A DNA stretch of 64,000 bases from Euonymus europaeus (GCA_963580455.1 OY756969.1:20308760-20372759); one strand, 5' to 3'. Positions 1-14,450 are shown, counted from the first letter of the stretch. The notes: a model not told the origin generated them from the letters alone. Program-made: numbers and translations.

Positions 1-1130
1 ACAATCAAAGCCAATAACATATGAAAATAATATCATAATAAAACTCAATTCATAATTTAAACAAAACCAAATATTAGAACAATTTTTAGCCGTTTTGGTG
101 ACTTTTACGAAAATCCTCTGAATTATAGGTAAGAAATCCTCTGATTTTTTTTATTTTTTTTACATAATTTCAAAAACTCTTTTGAATTTTTCTGGTGAGT
201 TTTGTCAAATCCTCTGAATTCTTGAAAAGTTTGAGAAATCCTCTGATCATCTAAATTTTTGGTTGTTTTTTTGTTTGATTTTGATAAATCCTCTAAATTT
301 TTTATAAAAAATTTAGAGGATTTCTAGTAATAGGGTATAAAGTTTAGGGTTTTGAGGTTTAAGATATTAGTGTTTAGAGTTTAGGATATATAGGAGATTA
401 TAATTTATTATTTATGATTTTGGGGTTTAGGACTTAAGGTTTAAGATTTAGGGTTTAGGAATATAAGTTAGTAAAATGTTATGATTTTCTTCTTATTTTT
501 ATAAATTCTTCTTAATTATTTATAAGATTTTTTGTTCAAAATTAAAACCAGAACTGTTACATTCAGAGGATTTTTGAGAAATTCAGAGGATTTCTGGAAA
601 ATTTAGAAGATTTCTGAGAAATTCAGAGGATTTCTGGTTAAAAGGTTTAAAGTTTAAGAGTCCAGGGTTTAGAATATTGAGTTTAGTGTTTAAAGTTTAG
701 GATTTTGAGATTTAAGAGTTTAGGATTTAGGATTTAGGATTTAGGATTTAGTATTTAGGATTTTGAGATTTAAGATTTTGGGGTTTAGGATTTAGAGTTT
801 CGAGTTGTTTTTTCTTTGGTTTTCAAAAATTAATCTAATTTTTATTATATATTTTATAAAATCCTCTAAATTTTTTTTGCTTAATTTCAAAAAAATTATG
901 ATTTATTTTGATAAATTTTGCGAAATCCTCTAAATTTGAGACAAGTTTGTGAAATTCTCTGAATTTTTGGTTGTTTTTTTTTTATTTTTCAAAAATTTTA
1001 TATATTTTTTTGATATATTTTTATGAAATCATCAGAATATTTTTACTTAATTTTGAAAACTCATTTAATTGGTTTTGGTGAGTTTTGAGAAATTCTCTGA
1101 GTTTATTCAGAGGATTTGACGAATGAACAT
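1..1130. repeat. Low-complexity AT-rich repeat block with telomere-like and AGAGGATTT words
   Basis: No gene is visible here. The stretch is built from two degenerate word families. One is AAATCCTCTGAATTT and its reverse complement, occurring in both orientations: top-strand CCTCTGA near 115-300, AGAGGATTT near 310-640 and CCTCTAA/CTCTGA again near 860-1100. The other is a TTTAGG/TTTAGGG-like 7-mer run near 330-470 and 640-800, including four consecutive GATTTAG units near 724-750. The second resembles the plant telomere repeat but is too irregular to be telomeric. This could be a decayed satellite or the interior of a non-autonomous transposon. Confidence 0.6.
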
Positions 1131-1479
1131 TTAAACATATCGATCATGGATGTCATTGGAAAGAATTTTTCGTGCTGATTTTAAATCTATTTTTTTAAAA
1201 AAAATCCGACGTGTATTTTGAGAGATAAAACTGTTTTAAGTTTTTAAAAGAAAAAAAAATAACAAAAATATGATGATGTCAGCATATATCATCCACATAA
1301 GGACTTATTGGAATAAGGGTAGTTTTGTCCATAATTATTTAAAGGATGTTATAGAATATTGAAAAATTGGAGATAGTAAATGGAATACATATTTTTATTA
1401 AAGGACTTATTGGTGAATTTCCCTTTATTAATTTAATCATGTAGCCAAAAAAATAAGTATAAAATGAATTTTTTTTCGT

Positions 1480-2097
1480 GATGATGGATTGCAGAATGTG
1501 ATTGCATTGCCTTGCTTAGCCATAACAACCTCAATTAGCTTGCTTGTGATTGCATTGCTTGTGGGGGATATATTGCATGCAAATGTTAGTCGAATTGTCA
1601 AAGTCGAAGATATCATGAGATGATGGAGCTGGGAAAAAAAAGGGCTTGAGGCCACTGACGTTGCAAAATCACAGTTTCTGATGAGATCAAGACTCCAATA
1701 AACAGTTTGCCTGTTTGCAGACAAGCCCTGCTTGCCCTTTCTCATCTTCAACATGTGACCTTATCAATCTCATTGTGTTGGTTGAGGATACCGGAGTGAG
1801 AATCCAGCTGGAAGCTCAGTCTCTTGTCTCCAGTCCTTTTATGCAAGTTGGTCCATCCATTTCCAGAACACATGGGGGCACAGGCATTGGTCTGAGCATA
1901 AGCAATGAATGGAGAAACTGGGTTTTCCAGCATACCCAAAAATTGGATCCACATTTACTTTTAATGTTGTTTTCACGAATGGTTGTTCCAATGCAGATGA
2001 ATCCACAGGACAGAAAGTCATTAACCTGTTGAACTCCATTTCAGCAAGATTTCAAGGCATGAGAGCATTGGGTGTGGACAACAAGTGTCTGAACTAA
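1480..2097 (+). pseudogene. Cytokinin-receptor-type histidine kinase fragment (CRE1/AHK family), broken
   Basis: Pieces of a hybrid histidine kinase can be read in top-strand frames. At 1495-1690 there is a transmembrane stretch (SISLLVIALLVGDILHA) followed by VSRIVKVED and ATDVAKSQF, the segment that in AHK2/3/4 receptors leads into the phospho-accepting H box. The H box is missing. After a deletion, 1777-1910 carries the ATP-binding G1/G2 region: VEDTGVRIQLEAQ, FMQVGPSISRTHGGTGIGLSIS. A frameshift near 1905 leads to PKIGSTFTF, VVFTNGCSN and FQGMRALGVDN at 1930-2085, the linker to the receiver-like domain. The first glycine of the G1 box motif (VEDTGVGI in the family) is R here. The sensory CHASE domain, the phosphohistidine and the receiver are absent, so the fragment cannot work as a receptor. 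It is probably a partial duplication of a functional gene elsewhere. Confidence 0.82.
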
Positions 2098-2099
2098 GG

Positions 2100-3687
2100 T
2101 GTCGTGATACCATATCCAACGGCTCGGAAACCAAGTTTAATTAGTTTCTAATCTATCATGTGTTGAACATTACGTGGATTCAATATCTTTTGTAAGTTTT
2201 ATTTATGTGACACTATATTTGACCAAGGTAATCATCAATTTAGATTAGCTGAGATTCACATTAGATAGGAACACAGGTTAAAATTAACTGGTTTGAAGTT
2301 ACTGATACAGTGCTGCCATGTAATCTGCACGTTCCGTACATGGATTCCAACTAAGCTTCACGTGGCCTCCATGAGCATCAATTTTTGAAAACTTGGATTT
2401 CAAGATTTACATGGTTTGTTTTCAAGTGAAATTAATAACTGATTTTATTTGATTAATTGATTTGGTTAAATTGAATGATTATAATAAAATTACGTTTATT
2501 TTATGAATGATTATCTCTCATTTTAGAGATTTATCTAATTCCTATTTTAGAGATAATCATCTCCTTAAATTAAGAAAGTCTTTCCTTATCTTTCATGTCC
2601 TTAATTATACTATTAGAACACAATCTTTAACTAATTTCGTGGGTCAATATTGTAAGCATATTGTTTAGGTCATTATTTAGGGTTTTTTTTTTATTCATTC
2701 ACATGAGATATATATTGTCATCGGTAATCAAAACAACTTTAAGCTTTTTACTCGCCTATTCTAAACCGTATCTTGAGTTTTGAGCGAATTGAGTTTTGAT
2801 TAATCTTCATGCGTTAATGCATCACGCTTTGAGAGCATTATTGTATGTTCTTGGAGCTTGAAGACTTCAGTGCAACTCTGGAGCATTCTGTGAAAGCTTC
2901 TACTTGTGGTAGGGTGTGTCCAACGACTCGAGCAAGAAACTATTGTAGGTAATGTGGATCCCAACTCTAGAGGCATTCTTGTAATTTGAATAATGAATTG
3001 TTTCAAAATCGGTGGCTCAAAACACCCGAATTTTTTCCCTGGATTAAGTTTTCCTCATAAATATCGTTGTGTCGCTTTCTGGATTTAGTTTTCATATTTT
3101 TCATCTTTATTAATAATTTGACTGTTGATCCCAACAATTTTTTTCTTCTTTTTACAGCAATAACCGAATAATTACATTAAATTTATCCAAGTGCTAAGGA
3201 CAAGTTCCATAGTGTCCTCGTCCCTCCTCTGTTTGCGGCAGTACTTGTTCTTCTTTTCACATCTAAATTATGTTTCTGTGATCCTCTAGCCAATTCTCAT
3301 AGTATTGACTTCCTTCACATTATTTCAATAAACATTCGAGTCAATTTATCATTTCCACTGAGTAAATTAAACTGTGAATGGTCGCCCGTCCATGCACTCT
3401 GCTAATAGGAATTCCTATACTCTGTACTCGAACATGGAATCAAAATAACCAACTCTCACATCATAATACTATTAGCAATTCCAATGCATTTATTCATGAT
3501 ACACCTCTCTCGTGCGATGCACCCAGAAAGAGACCCAGCATCGCGCAACACTACGATAAGACAAACCACAATACGATCACCTATTAATCAGTCTTTAGAA
3601 CAGCACAAGAAGACATGTTATAAAGCATAAGACTCAGCATCGCACAACACTACAATAAGATAAAACAGCAATACCATCACCTATTAA
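2100..3687. other. Gene-free interval with a possible copia-type LTR remnant
   Basis: No gene or intact element is supported. Around 2640-3130 the composition, and the phrase near 3040-3080 (CCTGGATTAAG, then AAATATCG and GTGTCG), resemble the R-U5 end of copia-type LTRs. No partner LTR or target duplication was found, so that reading is weak. The last 90 bases before the reductase stop codon should be its 3' UTR and contain a short local duplication (CATCGC.CAACACTAC at 3539 and 3642). Confidence 0.3.
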
Positions 3688-6376
<2,689 letters not shown>

Positions 6377-6405
6377 TTAATTGAATATATCATTTTGTGG
6401 TCATT

Positions 6406-6420
6406 CTTGTTTATAGTACC
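6406..6420 (-). promoter_or_regulatory. Candidate TATA box of reductase A
   Basis: The minus strand reads ACTATAAACAAG here, about 120 bases upstream of the chosen ATG at 6292. That leaves room for a 5' UTR of roughly 90 bases. The assignment is by motif and distance only. Confidence 0.45.
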
Positions 6421-6424
6421 ATTT

Positions 6425-7730
6425 TGTGGGTCATATTGCCAATCAAATAAAATTAATATATTATGTATTTTGATTACATTTTTATATAACTTTAATACTC
6501 CATCCCTTCCATAAAAATAATTTTACTTTCTATATTTATCTTTTTTAATTATATTATTATTTTAATTTTAAAAATATAATTAATTAATTAAATTCTTAAA
6601 ACACCCTTATTTAATGTATTTCGTTATTTTATAAATATTTTCATCTTTTTATGACTATTTAAGAAGTATATAAGTAAAATTTAATTTTATCACTGTATTA
6701 ATTAAATTTTCTTAATATTTGTAAAAAAAAAAATTAGGGCAATATTTTATTTTATATTTTTATAAAGCCCATTATAAAAATAATCCATATTTATGTCTTT
6801 CATTTAAAAAATATTAAAATATTCCTGTTGTCGTCGTGGGATCGGTACATTCTTCTTTTATATAATTCAAATTCAAGAATTCAAAAACTAAAAAACAAAG
6901 TTTATGGATTTGGACAGAATGTACGCAGCATGGTACTATAATTATATTTAATATAATCATGTCTAATTATGAATAAAATTTTATAGAGATGAATAATGCA
7001 GGCACAATGGGGCCCAGCCATGGTGTTGATTGCGTTTTTGGTCTCCTTTTCAATTTATGATGATTGTATGCATTATTGAAGTAAAGTGGAGCCCAAGTTT
7101 AACAAAACTTCACATTCTCAATTAAAACGTTTGACACATGGGCGTCTTAACTAGGGCAAAACGGAGCATAGGATGTCAAAAATATTTGTATCCGATAGAT
7201 ATTCATATAATCCGTCTCAAATTATACGGATATGTATCATTAATTAATAAGTCAGATAACGAGTACGGGTATTTTTACGGAAAAAATACCCGGGCTGATA
7301 CGGAAACAAGTTTGTCGAAATTCAACCAGTCCTATACACATATATATTATTGATTATATATGTGTATATTATTTACAATATATGTTATTACTTTCATATG
7401 CATATATTATTTATAAAATTAACAATAACAAATCACCAAAAAAATCTATAAAAATATATCATTTGTGTATATTTAATTTTCTAGTAAACGTATTTATTTA
7501 TTTAATGAGTAATATATACAGTTATCAAACTCATACTTTAATCATTAATGATTTCCTATATAATTTAATTTATTTAACTCTCTCAAATAATTGAAGTCAT
7601 GTCTATAATTTTATAATGAATTGAAGTTCAAAATTTACTTTAATTTTTAATATTAAAATATCAAGCGGATATTTTATGGGAACAACTAAGAATTGTGTTA
7701 CGGGAAAAGGGGTCCCCCACCCCGTTGACA
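6425..7730. other. AT-rich intergenic DNA, no gene seen
   Basis: No coding potential, transposase motif or paired terminal repeat was recognised. Near 7180-7310 a few GGATA/ACCCGGG-type words resemble the ends of non-autonomous elements, but nothing can be delimited. Confidence 0.5.
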
Positions 7731-9960
7731 TCCTATAATATCTCGACCCAAAAATAACAAGAAAGTAATAGAAAAAAAAAGATTAAATAGATGTGGAATT
7801 GAATAAATTTTATTATAAATAAAACTATTTAAACAAATAAAAAAATATATATACATTAAATTGTAAAAGATAAATATATATATATATATATATGCACAAA
7901 AAATAGGACCACTTTCGGTGGCCCATATATGGCCACCGAAAGTGGCCATTTTGTTGTAAAGTGGCCACTTTCAACAAAATATATATATATATATATATAA
8001 TTCAATTGAATGGCGCTGGACCGGCCAGCACCATTATTTCAAAGAAAAAAAAAGACACTTTTGGCCGAGAGACCAGAGAAGCCAAGAGGAAAGGGAAAGA
8101 AGGAGAGAAGGGGGAAGAAACTTGATTTTTGGGAAAATACAAGTTGAATTTTGTATGATTAAGAGTGTCTAACAAATTGTAAGAAGATTTGTAGAGTTAA
8201 GGTAATATTTTTTTTTCTTGTTTTGATAAGTTTTTCAAATTTTGTCAAAAGTTAGGTTTTTGTTTAGAATTGTTGGAATCTTTAATTAATTGGTTTGGAG
8301 GCTTTAGGAAGTTGATTTTATACATAATTTTGGTTGTATAACTAGGTTCTATTGTTGATTTGGAGTGAAAACTAGATTGGGTGGATATTGAAGCTTTTGA
8401 AGGAAATTTCTAGAGAGAAAAGGTAAATCCTTGTGGTTTGTGAGATAATTATTATTTTTATGAGAAATGTGATGTTAATAATGCATTGTTATGACGTGAG
8501 TTTCGATTTTTGCCAAATATTAGGCTTGGAACTAAAACCCTTGGTTTCGGGAAAAAAATTCTATAAGTGTAATTACTTGGAATCGAGGTAGGGGATTCTA
8601 GCCCAATCTTTCGATTCTTTCTTAATATCTAAAAATGCGTTTTTAATCTTCATTATTATTCATGTTTCTGTTTTTTCCCTATTTGCTCCCTAGGGAAAAA
8701 CGAACCTAGGGTTATTCTCGAATTTCCTAAATATTAGTTTGCATTCCCAGTTGATTGCTTGGTCTTATATCAAGCATGTTTGGTTCTTATTCATGCATTA
8801 TGGCTAGTTAAATATAACTAGGATTTGTTTATTGCTATATTAAATTCATGGCATGACATTGTTGCATTAGAGCCACATGGAAGTGCGAATATGGTTTCGT
8901 GACTTCCGTAGGTTGTGTGAACGTCATATGGGAGGAGGGTTGTGGAACCTTGACTTGGTTGCAACCGAATGACTCCTATATGAGGCAACATACTGAGATT
9001 CCGAGGAATCGGTTCAGGGAACCCGAGTCAGTATGGACAAGACTGGTGTCTTGTAATTGGTCATGTTTTCCTTATTGAGTCATATGGTGGCAGTGTTCAC
9101 CGATATCGATGTGTGGGGATGGATGCTGAGGCGTCGTCCCATTGGGACTCACGGTAGGAAACGAGACCACGGTTTGATGAGTATTTGTTATGGTGGTTCA
9201 TAGTCTTTGGCATGTTGCTGCATCGACTTTACCTTTTTAATTTAGCTATTATATTTTGTTATCCTCTTTGCCCCTACTGAGCCATTGCTCACCCTTTACT
9301 CTTTTTCCTTTCTACACAGGCGAGACTGGTACGGATACCGACACTGCGAATCTGTATTAGGTGGGATGACATGGTGCCACCTGGAGACACTAGGATGGGG
9401 TTAGAATAAAGCATAAATTTTCTTTATTATGTTTGATTTTATATATGTGAGTTGACGATTGTGTATGTTGGTTATGTTGTGAACACCTTGACGGTGTGTG
9501 ATTGGTACGGATAGAAGGGTGCCTTGTGATAGGACTCCTGTACCTGGATGTGAACCTTATGGTTATATTGCATGTTGATACATGTATGATGATTATGTTT
9601 TATTTTGTATTGCGGATGCATGCTGTAGATGGCCTGAGGCCCTGCCTAAGATTGTGATTGCTTGTGATGTGATGGCCGGAGGCCTTATAGATTGCTAAAT
9701 ATGTACTGCGTATTTCAGATGGGCATTCTCCGATATACGGGGAGATGCTGCCGAATTTTCGGTAGAAATTTATGGATTTAGTTGGAGAAATTAAGATTAA
9801 ATCTTTTGTGATAATGTGGAGATTTAATATCTTATAGATATTAAGGAGTTTAGCGATAAATCTTTCAAAACAAATATGTATTTCAGTAAGGAAAATCTTT
9901 TTTACCCCCATAAATATAAGGTTCATGCGAAATTAAAACATATTTAAATAAGGAAAACAA
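7731..9960 (+). repeat. Probable decayed LTR (gypsy-type) without coding region
   Basis: A gene-free stretch whose successive landmarks match long LTRs of plant gypsy elements. These are an ATAATATCTCGACCC start-like motif at 7736, a purine-rich transcribed leader near 8040-8110, a GC-richer block at 8880-9400, and a closing block near 9710-9780 that contains GGGCATTCTCCGATATACGG and GCTGCCGAATTTTCGG. No polyprotein follows, no second LTR is present, and I could not define termini or a target duplication. It is therefore either a solo LTR with worn ends or a truncated fragment. The palindrome at 7906-7947 and a short TA microsatellite lie near its left side. Confidence 0.4.
7906..7947. repeat. 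Near-perfect 17-18 bp palindrome (hairpin)
   Basis: GGACCACTTTCGGTGGCC at 7906-7923 and GGCCACCGAAAGTGGCC at 7931-7947 are inverted copies with one difference, separated by seven bases. A second, shorter palindrome, GAAAGTGGCCACTTTC-like, follows at about 7955-7975 and reuses the AGTGGCC word. The flanking DNA is TA microsatellite on both sides. Confidence 0.85.
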
Positions 9961-10205
9961 GTGTAAAATATATTGTCTATTGACTGAACTACCACTAACC
10001 TCTTATTTCACTAGTTTTAAAAAAAAGGTAAAAGGACAGCTGAATTTACTAACTCTTAAGAGTAAAAGGACAGCTGAATTCTTTTTGTTAGTTAAGGTTC
10101 AGCTGATTTTTAAATTTATTGAATTAAGGACAAAACTTGATATTACAGATTTACCATTGTTAATGCAATCAAATATGACTGAAAACTTATTTTTCTCACT
10201 GCGAA

Positions 10206-11810
10206 TGCTTCTAACTTTGGATCGAGTAAAGGCTAATGGCGTTGGAATCGTGAGGCCGAGGCGAATCCAACGCCATTGGCCTTCCCAAGATCCGACATCG
10301 AAAACTGTCGAATCAAGGCAAAATGTTCTAATTGTATTTTGCCTCGATGCGATCATTTTTGGTGTCAGATTGAGGTGAGGCCAGTAGCATTAGAATCGTT
10401 TTGCCGAGACAAATCCAACGCCAATGGCCTTACCAAGATTCGACATTGAAAACTTTAGGATTGAGGCAAAATAGTTGACACCAATCAGAATGCGTTTTAC
10501 CTCAATCTGGCCATTTCTAGAGACGGATCAAGATGACACCGGTAACTTTGGATTCGTCTTGGCCGAGCAATTCCAACGCCACTGGCCTCACCTCAATCTA
10601 TCATCAAAAAGCGATTACCTGGTCAAAAAATATTTCCGAAGGTTTTACAGATAAAAATAGCATTGTACATTTTATGATGATATTATTGGCCCATTATCTA
10701 GGTCTTGCTTTAAGTGCTTCTAATGGTAAGAATTTGTTGGTTTTCGTGAATCCGAACTTTCTAGTTCATCTCTTGGGTCATAGGTTTTTAATAGAGAATC
10801 TGGGTTTTGATCTGTTGAATAGAGAAAAAATAGTTTTACAGGGAAAACGAGTTCTAACCAACTTTGAAAGTTTGAACATGGTGTTTATAGTACCCGAGCC
10901 CGTTAGGGTTTAGTAGTTAGGACCTTAAGATTTAACACTTTTGACATTTAAGATTTCAATAGTGAATCCGTTCCTTGAGCCCGTTAGGGTTTAACGAATC
11001 CGAGTCTCGGGGTTCATCATTTGTGACATAAAGTTTTAGTAGTGAATTTGTGCTTTCGGTCTGTCGAATAGAGAAAAAAATTACATAGAAAAAAGAATTG
11101 TATAGAGAAATAAAGGTTCTAGAGAGAAATATAAGTTGTAAAGAGAAAAAAAGTTATGCACTACTAGTAGAATGAAAATTGTGATTTCATATTTTTTTTG
11201 CTTGACTTTTATGTCGGAACCTTGGGTTCATCACTTGGGAGATAGGGTTTTATTATTGAATCCGAGTTTTGGGTCTATTTATAGAGAAAAAGTTATTCTA
11301 AAGATAAATAACGGTTTGACAGAGAAATATATGTTCTATAGAGAAAAAGAGTTTTAAAACTATGATTTCATGTTTTTTAGTGTAACTTTTTCATTCGACC
11401 ACCAAAATGATCGTCGTTGGTCTCAAAAGAAGAGCAACTATGAGAGGAGTAAAGCCCGACCTATGGCAGCCAGAACAGAGGTCCACAGCAGCCAAAAAGC
11501 CACAACGAAGCTCCGATGACGCCCCAAAACTTCTTTTTGTTGCTGCAGCTGTTTCTGATGTCAAATCGAGGTAAGACTAGTGGCATTAGAATTTTTTGAC
11601 CGATACAAATCCAACCCCACTAGTCTCGTGTCAATCCAATCTCAAAAATGTCCAGATCGAGTCAAAATGTGTTTCAGACATTTTTCCTCGATCCGGCCTT
11701 TTTCGACGACGGATTGAGAAGAGAGAACCACTGTTGGACTCCTCTCGGTAATGCAATTTCAATGGCAGTGGTCTCTCTTCGATCAGATGTTGGAAAGAGG
11801 AGATATGGTT
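10206..11810. repeat. Unfamiliar family of inverted GGCGTTGG / CCAACGCC repeats
   Basis: At least four degenerate units share the words CCAACGCCA(A/T)TGGCCT, GAGGCAAAAT, TTTTGCCTCGAT and GAGGTGAGGCC. They occur near 10235-10290, 10375-10450, 10495-10610 and, more diverged, 11560-11800 (CCAACCCCACTAGTCTC, GATCGAGTCAAAATG, GAGAGAACCACTG). The clearest unit pairs AATGGCGTTGGA at 10236 with TCCAACGCCATT at 10267, a 12-bp perfect inverted repeat. Between the two groups, 10880-11370 holds a looser run of TAGAGAAAAA-type words and two copies of GAGCCCGTTAGGGTTTA (10896, 10978). No transposase or tandem period is evident. It may be the interior of a non-autonomous element or a degenerate minisatellite. 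Confidence 0.55.
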
Positions 11811-12400
11811 GTCAAAGATGAAGACGTGAGATTTACGTATAATGGGTGAGAGGGGTAATTTGGATAGTTTAATAATTTTGTCCTTATTTCTAATTTGCAA
11901 ATCGCCTTTTTAGAGTTTCAAGAAGGAACTTTTCAAAAGGAATCTTAGAAAATCGACCTAAGAAAAGAAGACAAGGTGAAGGAAAGCAGGATGATTTGAG
12001 TCTTTCTGGGAGATCGAATATTACTAGCTAACTCGATGGAACATCTAAGTTAGCCAGTAAGACCCTTACAACCTTGCTCCTACACCTCCAGATCCTCCTA
12101 CCTTTCTTTTTCTCTTTCTTGTTTTCTTGTACCTGTGCCACAGGTCATGGCATTCTCAAGATCTAGTCAGATCTAACTAGATCTGAAAGAGAAGTATTCA
12201 AAAATATAAAAAAAATCCGTATATGCAAAGGATTGTAGAGACGGAACTTTTAACTTTTACAATTTTTTTAATTTAACCGAAATTCAATAAAACAACAACC
12301 CGAAGTCCGGTCCGATAAAATCGGATTCGGGCCAGGTTATGCCCGGTCATTATTGGACCGGGTCGGGTTAGAAACTCGGTACTTGTGTGCACACCTAATT
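11811..12400. other. Gene-free interval
   Basis: No gene was recognised. Near 12300-12400 there are GC-richer words (GGTCCGATAAAATCGG, GACCGGGTCGGG, TGTGTGCACACCTAA) of the kind often found near the ends of short non-autonomous plant transposons. No boundary can be set. Confidence 0.4.
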
Positions 12401-12403
12401 TTA

Positions 12404-13200
12404 GAATCGCTTAGGTGCATTAGATGGGACATACATAAGAGTCATTGGGCATGAAGCTTACAAACCTAAATATCGGACTAGGAAAGGGGAAATTGCAACA
12501 AATGTCTTAGTAGCTTGTTCACTAGACATGAAAATTTTCTATGTATTCGATGGTTGGGAAGGTTCAGCTACTGATGGGCGAATACTTCCAAATGCTATAA
12601 ATAGGAGAAATGGATTAAAATTTTCAGAAGGTGAAAATTCAATCAAGTATATCATAGTATTCTAAACCTTTTTTTCCTATTTTTATGGTCACTTAATATA
12701 TACTTTTCTCTTGTTTTAAGGATATTAATACCTCCTCGTAGATGCTGAATACACAAATGCAAATGATTTTCTAGCTCCATTTAGAGGTCAAAGATATCAT
12801 CTTAATGATTGAAGGCCTAATTATCAACCTACCACCACTGAAGAATTTTTCAATATGAAACATTATTCCGCTAGGAGCCTAGGAATAATATAGAGAGATG
12901 CATTGGATTATTGAAAATGCGTTGGGCTATTCTTAGGAGCCCTTCCTGGTATCCGATTAAGACACAAGGATAATTTTTGCTGCTTGTCTTCTTCATAAGT
13001 TGAAGAGACAAGAAATGTTGGTTGATCCATTAGAAGATGATTTAGAAGACAATGAAGAAGTTAATATTGAGATGGATGGTGAGTTGATACTTGATAGCAA
13101 CAATTGAAACATCAACACAATGGAATTATTGGAGAAGGGATTTAGCTGCGCAAATTTTCAATGAGTGGAATTCAAGTAGACTTGCCAATTAAATGAGTTA
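12404..13200 (+). pseudogene. PIF/Harbinger DDE nuclease (HARBI1-like), broken
   Basis: Top-strand frames carry the DDE-4 nuclease of PIF/Harbinger transposons. GALDGTYIRV near 12412 contains the first catalytic Asp. TRKGEIATNVLVACSLDMKF-like text follows. FDGWEGSATDGRIL near 12548 contains the second Asp. After a probable intron (12665-12720), LVDAEYTNANDFLAPFRGQRYH and RPNYQPTTTEEFFNMKHYSAR appear, then NIERCIGLLKMRWAILRSPSW near 12890, which carries the third acidic residue. An in-frame TGA near 12810, an extra AGCCTAGG-like insertion near 12875 and later frame shifts break it. Only about the C-terminal two thirds of the usual protein is present. The Myb/SANT partner protein of such elements follows directly. 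Confidence 0.8.
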
Positions 13201-13284
13201 TGCTTTTAATTATTAAATTATGTTCCATATCTTGCATCATTATTATATTATATATTCTTGTAACCTAATAAAAATGCATATTTG

Positions 13285-13620
13285 ACCAAGTATGGATGCA
13301 AGAGGGAGTAAAAAACATATTTGGTCACCGAAGAAGGTGAAAAACTTGTAGAAGCAATGCTTATGTTGAAAGAAAAGGGAACTCACAATAATAATGAGAA
13401 AGGTGGATTTGCAAGAGGACATCAAAAAGAGTTGACAAACATCTTGAGTGTGTTGTTGTCCAATCATAACATCTTAGAGAAGCATGTTGAATCGCATATT
13501 AGAACATTAAAAAAACATTGTGGGACTATATATGATTTGCGAACAAATAAAGGAAGTAGATTTGGGTGGGATGACAAGAAGAAATCACTTACAGCTTTTG
13601 TCGATGTATGGGATGATTGA
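13285..13620 (+). pseudogene. Myb/SANT-like DNA-binding protein of a Harbinger element, fragment
   Basis: An ATG at 13285 starts MDARGSKKHIWSPK. After a one-base frame break near 13325 the frame continues EEGEKLVEAMLMLKEKG, FARGHQKELTNILSVLL, HVESHIRTLKKHCGTIYDL and SRFGWDDKKKSLT. This is the Myb/SANT-like domain (Myb_DNA-bind_3 type) that plant PIF/Harbinger elements carry as a second protein and that acts with the nuclease to bind element ends. The domain ends at a stop after about 110 residues, so the C-terminal part is missing. It lies about 90 bases downstream of the nuclease remnant on the same strand, as expected for one element. Confidence 0.75.
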
Positions 13621-14202
13621 TGAAGGTAATAGTTTGCTTGATATATATATATATATGTGTAGGGTAAGCTTTAGTTTTTATATTCTAGTTTTTATTTGTT
13701 GGCTGGTCTGCTTGTGGGTGGAACTCATTTGGAAATGTTTTGTTTCTAAAATTTTGCTTATGGTTGCAATGTTTGTTTGTTTTTTTTTTTCAAATCATGA
13801 AATTGTTCTCTTTTGACTAGCTTATGGCTTATGGCATTGGTTCTCTGTGCGGAAGCTTATTATTGTTGCTGCAAATGACATAGGACATTCTTAATTATTT
13901 AAACGGTGTGTTCTTAGTGCCTGCTCAATTGCTCATCATGTATTTTTCTTCGCTCTGTTTATTGCCACTATGATTATTTTAGTTGTTAGGTTTGAAATTC
14001 CATTTTTATTTGTGTATTCCTTGATTGGATCCTTCAATTCCTAAGTCAATGATAGTGGACACCTTTTATTTAGTATCTTTTTTTATTGGTTTTGCTACAA
14101 TTCTGCTTAACCTCTTTATACTAACTTGTTTTTATCATTTGACAGTGATATGGGGTAACCTTTTTTTATTTAGAAAAGGGGTAACCCTTATAAATTAACG
14201 AT
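13621..14202. other. Gene-free interval between Harbinger remnant and copia element
   Basis: AT-rich with T-runs; nothing recognised. It may include the rest of the Harbinger element, but no terminal inverted repeat was found. Confidence 0.5.
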
Positions 14203-14450
14203 TGTTGAAAAATTAAATAACTATATAAATAATAACTCAGTTGATTCAGAGAGAAAGAGATATAGAAAATTAAAAGAAGAAGGGAGAAAGTCTATCATTT
14301 CCTTTCATATAACACATATATATAGAACTTTCATACATGGTTTATATACGTGGGTCATCAATCATTTATTATAAACAATAATGTATACCAATATAGACAA
14401 TAATGTATACCAACAAAGATGTATAGCAATATAGACAATGATGTATAACA
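14203..14450 (-). repeat. 3' LTR of the copia element
   Basis: Ends TG..CA on either strand (TGTTG ... ATAACA read on the top strand). Compared with the other LTR it has an internal expansion of GTATACCAATATAGACAATA-like units at 14385-14450. The flanking polypurine tract at 14451-14461 fixes its inner edge. Confidence 0.75.

Noticed and set aside
640..810. Interstitial telomere array
   Set aside because: Units vary between TTTAGG, TTTAGGA and TTTAAG with no run of exact TTTAGGG; only called telomere-like.
7138..7594. Two top-strand open frames of about 70 codons
   Set aside because: Extremely AT-rich, Ile/Tyr/Asn-heavy text with no motif; chance frames.
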